From Selaginella moellendorffii (lineage: Eukaryota > Streptophyta > Lycopodiopsida > Selaginellales > Selaginellaceae), in contig NW_003314264.1 in NCBI RefSeq assembly GCF_000143415.4, positions 2,763,444-2,827,443 of the forward strand: a stretch of 64,000 bases of DNA, given 5' to 3'. This document shows positions 60,031 through 64,000 of the stretch, piece by piece. The notes beneath the pieces were generated by a model. The model ran no database searches and was not told the origin of the DNA. It saw nothing but the letters and a program-made list of their open reading frames with translations. Both the position numbers and the translations under genes were made by a program. Positions within the stretch are counted from its first letter, which is position 1; each line of letters begins with the position of its first letter.

Positions 60031-61680
60031 GGAGCCGGGAGTTCCTCCAAACGCAGGAGCCAGTGGAGCCCGTGAGTATCCCGTTCCAATATGCCCGACT
60101 GAGGGTCCTCCGTAAACCGTCGAACCAGTGGTACGTTCCCACAGTATACGTCCACTCTCTGCGTCCAGTGCGAGAACATGACCATCCTTGTCGAATGATC
60201 CGCAGAAGACCACACCGTTGGCGACAGTCACAGGCCCGTATGCTCGCGCACTGTGTGGATTCGCAGTGGACCATTCTATTCTTCCAGTAGCGGCTTCCAT
60301 GGCCACCCAGCCACCAGCGGTGGTGCTTTCTCCGGAAGGAACGTGCTGGAACGTAGCACGGTCAGAGTTTGCGATGTTGGTGTATACTCGATGGTTGTCA
60401 GTGGCGGCTCCCCAGATCGCTCCACCTACAGAGCCACCAGGTCCGGCAGTCTTCACAAAACAGGGAAAACAAACGCAAGGTGACCAAGAAGAACAGGCTA
60501 GATATCAACAGGAGCTTGAGTTACCGTTTCCCAGACAAGGCTGCCGTCGTCTCGATCGTGAGCCCAGACAATGCCGCTCTTCTGACCGGTGACGACGATA
60601 TCTTGAAACTTGTTCTTGGAGTAGCGGCTTGGGATCGTGAGCAACATCGGTGACTCTCCAAAGTCGTAGTCCAGCCCAGGCTCAGGCGCTGGTGGTGGAT
60701 TTGTGTCACAAGCAAGCCTCTATACGTCGTTTCCTCCGAGCCTGTTACACCAGAGTATCTCACCGTCGGCCATACAACAGCGTCGTCGCAGACGCTGGGA
60801 GGATAGCAGTCGCTCGAGTTGGCGTTTCTGTTGAGGCAGTCCTGGACGTCGCAGAGGTTCCCAGTGCCAATGAAGACGAGTCCTCACTGGGGATCGACGG
60901 AAGGACTGCTTCCCCAAACTGTAACGCCGTAGAACCGGAATTTTCAGGAGCCATGTAAGTTCTCCATATTCGTTTTCCATTTTTGAGGTCTAGTTTCTGA
61001 AAGCTTCCCTGGAATGTGCAGCAGGTTGCCTCCACAAGCTCTTGGCGCGAAGAGATACCAACGTAGAAAGCTCTGCCAGAATTATAGGTACTCAAGAGCA
61101 GAGAAAAAGAAAAGAAAGGAAGTTTGCTTACCCGTCGTATGCTGTTCCTGACATGGTGATCCTTGCCCGGGCCGTTTCATCCAGATCTTCCGACATCCAC
61201 ACCAGTCTTCCACTCTTACGTTCTAAAGCAACAACTCTAGCGGAACCGAGCAAACCATATAGCAAGAGGTCCTCGGTCACAGCAGGTGTCGTCCGCGACA
61301 AAGTGGCAACTCGCGTGATTTCTGTCAAGTTGACACGCCAGAGAAGTTGTCCTTGGATGGAAACTGCGAAGACGAGCCCGTTCCACGAATGGAAATAGAC
61401 AACGCAGTCGCAAATCGCCGGTGTGGCTGAGATGTCTGCGCCAGCGTCAAAGTTCCACCTTTCGCTTAACTGAGGCGCGTGCCCGACACTGATCAAGTGC
61501 TCATCCTCTGCAAAGCGACGATTCTTGAGGTCTCCTCCGTGGCTGATCCATTCGCCCGTCTGGAAAAAAAAAAAGTCAAGGCAAGCTTATTTTCCTTTGT
61601 TTTTCTCTTTGTTGGACTACCTGACAGTTGGATTCCACCTGCAGCAAAGATTGCGCCAAGAATACCAAAGAGTTCTTCAT
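60031..61680 (-). pseudogene. PQQ quinoprotein copy 3, truncated and frameshifted
   Basis: Exons start at 61680 (shortened signal peptide MKNSLVFLAQSLLQ), 61559, 61072 and 60450 and match copies 1 and 2. Exon 2 has the standard 428 bases, but exon 3 has only 548 against 580, with the same missing T as copy 2 (GGTTCTACGG) plus further deletions, one removing the start of AVNMADGEIRW. Exon 4 lacks GCCF in VGHGCCFIGTGY and its last codons, because the gene is cut at 60031 and joined to the LON2 copy. Homology to the 5' flank of the other copies extends to about 61956. Confidence 0.88.
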
Positions 61681-61956
61681 GGAGGGGGACTTGCGACTTT
61701 GCTCGAGAAAGAAATCTCAAGGTATGCTTTTCTAATATTTCTCTTTCGCGTGCTGGGTTTAGACAAAGACTTTTTTTCAGGCCGTGCAACACCCTGTTTG
61801 CAACACAAAGACTTTCAAAGAGCACCACACAGAGCACTCTCGGCCTTCAAGTGCGGTAACTTCGTGATGCTGGTAGGCAATGGATTGATCCTTCCAGTGT
61901 TCTGCTCGTTCGTGCTTGGCATCGTTCCAGTCTCGATCGTCCTCTTGTACTGCTAG

Positions 61957-62341
61957 TGCTAGCTGGGCGTAGCTTGCATTTTCCAAGTCTCAAAAGTAGA
62001 ATCTTTTGCATTCTCCCTTTTGCTCATGAAACATATTTTAAATGTGTTTTTTAATAATTAATATTTTTCATAGTTATCTCTCAGAGGCCCTGGATGGAGA
62101 CCATGCCAGCGTGAAACTTTCTTTCGTGGATATCTTCTTGGTCTTTTCTTGCAAAGACTGGTAGCAATGGCGGTGGGCGATCACCAAATGCGCGATAACT
62201 ACATGTAACCATGACACCTCAAACAGCTCGTGGAATCTTGAAAATTCGACATGCAAGCGTGCTTCCAACCAGGATTTTTCCTCTTGGATTTCAAAACTTT
62301 ACATGACCGACCAAAACTTTACATGATCGAGCTCAAAAACT
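61957..62341. other. Intergenic, nothing recognised
   Basis: AT-rich 385 bp between the end of homology to the PQQ 5' flank and the HIPP stop. Contains a short direct repeat (CAAAACTTTACATGA at about 62287 and 62310). No gene or RNA motif seen. Confidence 0.5.
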
Positions 62342-62789
62342 TCACATGATCGAGCACGCGGAATTCGGGTTCTCTGCGCTAAACATTGTGGTGATGCTGT
62401 CGTCGCGTACGGGCGGGCGAAAGCGCTGCTCGTATCCATAGTCATGATCATAGAGCTGCTCCTCGTACAGCGTCGCCATTGGCGTGTAGATGGCGACCTT
62501 GGGATCGTAGAGATGGGCCGGCCAAAGCTCCACGGGCTTGCCCGCCCTGCGCAGCCGCTTGATGATGCGCTTGGGGTCTGCAGTGCCCGTGATCGTCACC
62601 TTCTGAAGCTGCCGATCGATGTCGATGCTGTCGATCCCCGGCATGAAGAGCGCTCGCTTCACCAATCGCTCGCAGCGGTCAGAGTGCATCGGTACTCGCA
62701 GCTCGATAAGCTGGAAAGGAGCAGAAGAGAGAACGTCAGATTCTTAGCGATTCTTACAAGACCAAGAGTTTCACGGAACGTACCCCCAT
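62342..62789 (-). CDS. Heavy-metal-associated isoprenylated plant protein (HIPP-like)
   Basis: Two exons, a tiny first one (62789-62784, ATGGGG) and 62710-62342, give 124 residues: MGLIELRVPMHSDRCERLVK. The fold is the ferredoxin-like HMA domain (LPGIDSIDI-type turn, QKVTITGTADPKRIIKRLRR, GKPVELWP), and the last four residues CSIM form a CaaX farnesylation box, the two features that define HIPPs. The metal site is unusual: MHSDRC has Ser where the usual M(H/D)CxxC has the first Cys. Start 62789 is chosen since the six-base exon with donor GTACGT restores the typical MGxxELRV beginning. HIPPs bind Cu, Zn or Cd, or act as membrane adaptor proteins; with one Cys, metal chaperoning is doubtful here. 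Confidence 0.9.
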
Positions 62790-63267
62790 GTATTACAACT
62801 AGAGCTAGACGATCGGTTCCTCGCGTTTCAGGACAAAAGTGCTGCAATTTAGAAGAAGAAACGCTGCGATAATCCTTGATTCTGGGGGGGACGAGGAGCT
62901 AAACAACTATGATCCTTGACGTGAAAGCACTGGAAATGCTTTTGGATCTATGGAAAGAACTCTCCACTCATGAATTCCCAGGCAAGAAATATGCTCTGTT
63001 GTGGAGCTCCGTGTTGAGATTATAAAGACAGACACTGGCAACTGGCGGTTCCCCGACAGACAGCTGCCGGTTTGTAGGCGGCACGTAGGCAATTTCGAAG
63101 CACCCAAAGTCTTTGGAGGTTTGTGGCGCAACACTGTTAAAGATATGAAAATTGTGGTCTGGAATCTCACAACCAAGGCTCAAAAAAAAAAAAAAAAAAG
63201 AAAAAAAGAAAGAAGAAGATTCTTTTCCAAAGCCTATTAACATTTAACTTATTGTGATGACAATGCC
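62790..63267. other. Intergenic region with a long A tract
   Basis: Holds the HIPP promoter side and the P450 3' UTR. A nearly pure A run at 63181-63199 and following GAAAAAAAGAAAGAAGAAG is T-rich on the P450 strand. No gene seen. Confidence 0.5.
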
Positions 63268-64000
63268 TTAGATCTTTTGGACTAGCAGCTGGATGCCAGT
63301 GAAGGACTGGATCACGATTTGCACCGTGGGGTTGTGCCGGTAGTTTGGAGATAGCCGGAAGGAGAAATTTTGCAGCAGCATTGCGAGGACGACCTTGGCC
63401 TCCATCACTGCGAGTCCCTGCCCAATACACACTCGGGGGCCGAAGCTAAAACCAAGGAAGGCGTTTGGATGCTTGCATGCCTTCGTCGTCCCATTCGCAA
63501 AGCGCTCCGGCCTAAACTCGTTCGCGTCCGGTCCCCACAGCTCCGGGTCGTGCTGGAGCGACAGGATGGGAATGGTGATCCCCGTCCCTCGAGGAAGCTT
63601 GATTCCATTGCTGAGCACTGTGTCGTGGGAGCTCGCTCTGTTCATCTCCCCGGCAGCGGGGTAAAGCCTGAGAGTCTCAAGGATTATCATACCAACCTGG
63701 AAGAAATGTGACATTCTTGGGAACTGGAAAGAAGAAAAAAAAGAACTTGAGAGCTTACCACTTTGAGCTTGCTCAGAGTTTCTCCATCGTCCACTCCATT
63801 GGGAAAGTGTTGCTGGACCTCGGCTCTGGCTTTCTCTTGCCAGTCCGGGTGTGTTGCGAGCAATAGGAGCGCCCAGGCCAGTAATGAGGAACTCGTTTCG
63901 TGGCCAGCGAGGTAGAAAGTTTTGCATTCGTCCACTATAGCTTGCTCGGGAAACTTCACAGACTTACCGCCCGTTTCACCTTCCTCGAGGATCAAGCCCA
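63268..64000 (-). CDS. Cytochrome P450, C-terminal part, 5' end outside the window
   Basis: Two exons visible: 64000-63759 (open at the edge) and 63696-63268. I-helix oxygen-binding motif AGHETSS is followed by ETLRLYP (ExxR), FRPERFANG (PERF) and the heme loop FSFGPRVCIGQGLAVMEAK with the Cys thiolate, ending LLVQKI. The order and the wording LAWALLLLATHPDWQEKARA and MIILETLRLYPAAGEMNRAS resemble the plant CYP72 clan, which oxidises hormones, terpenoids and fatty acids. Subfamily and substrate cannot be told from this half. Splice sites are GT-AG and the frame continues across them. Confidence 0.93.

Overview
The window looks like nuclear DNA of an early-diverging land plant, most likely a lycophyte such as Selaginella. 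That is an inference: genes carry many very short GT-AG introns (about 45-80 bp), the products are plant-type (peroxisomal thiolase with PTS2, plant U-box/ARM ligase, PLS-type PPR, SCPL peptidases, GT47, HIPP, CYP), and genes are dense with many local duplicates. There is one 194-base run of N.

Layout. 1-1.3 kb (-): peroxisomal 3-ketoacyl-CoA thiolase, cut by the window edge. 1.7-3.4 kb (+): GDSL esterase/lipase. 3.2-10.8 kb: a tandemly duplicated block holding MECR/quinone-reductase-like MDR genes (two intact, one frameshifted, one truncated, plus relics). 10.6-13.8 kb (-): a 1001-residue U-box/ARM E3 ligase. 14-18 kb: broken copies of PPR, MDR, an NTPase and the U-box gene. 18.2-19.6 kb (+): intact PPR. 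19.7-23.2 kb (-): peroxisomal LON2. 23.5-27.7 kb (-): two serine carboxypeptidase-like genes. 27.7-31.3 kb: long intergenic stretch. 31.3-33.4 kb (-): GT47 exostosin. 33.57-33.78 kb (+): a U3 snoRNA gene with a Pol III-type plant snRNA promoter. 33.96-34.58 kb (-): a small four-exon gene for organellar ribosomal protein bL34. 36.1-42.0 kb: a 2.3 kb inverted repeat of a PQQ quinoprotein gene flanking a DENR translation factor gene. 42.0-60.0 kb: an inverted copy of the SCPL-LON2 region, split by a 12.7 kb Ty3/gypsy-like relic that itself carries a 7.7 kb non-autonomous LTR element. 60.0-61.7 kb (-): a third, broken PQQ copy fused tail to tail with the LON2 copy. 62.3-62.8 kb (-): a heavy-metal-associated isoprenylated protein. 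63.3-64 kb (-): the 3' part of a cytochrome P450.

The main theme is segmental duplication with decay. At least three duplication events can be read directly from chimeric junctions: a GDSL-to-U-box tandem duplication, a divergent U-box/PPR pair duplicated and then reciprocally broken, and an inverted copy of SCPL-LON2. Two host genes (thiolase, LON2) act in peroxisomes, and three loci (U3, bL34, DENR) serve ribosome biogenesis or translation; nothing suggests they form one pathway.
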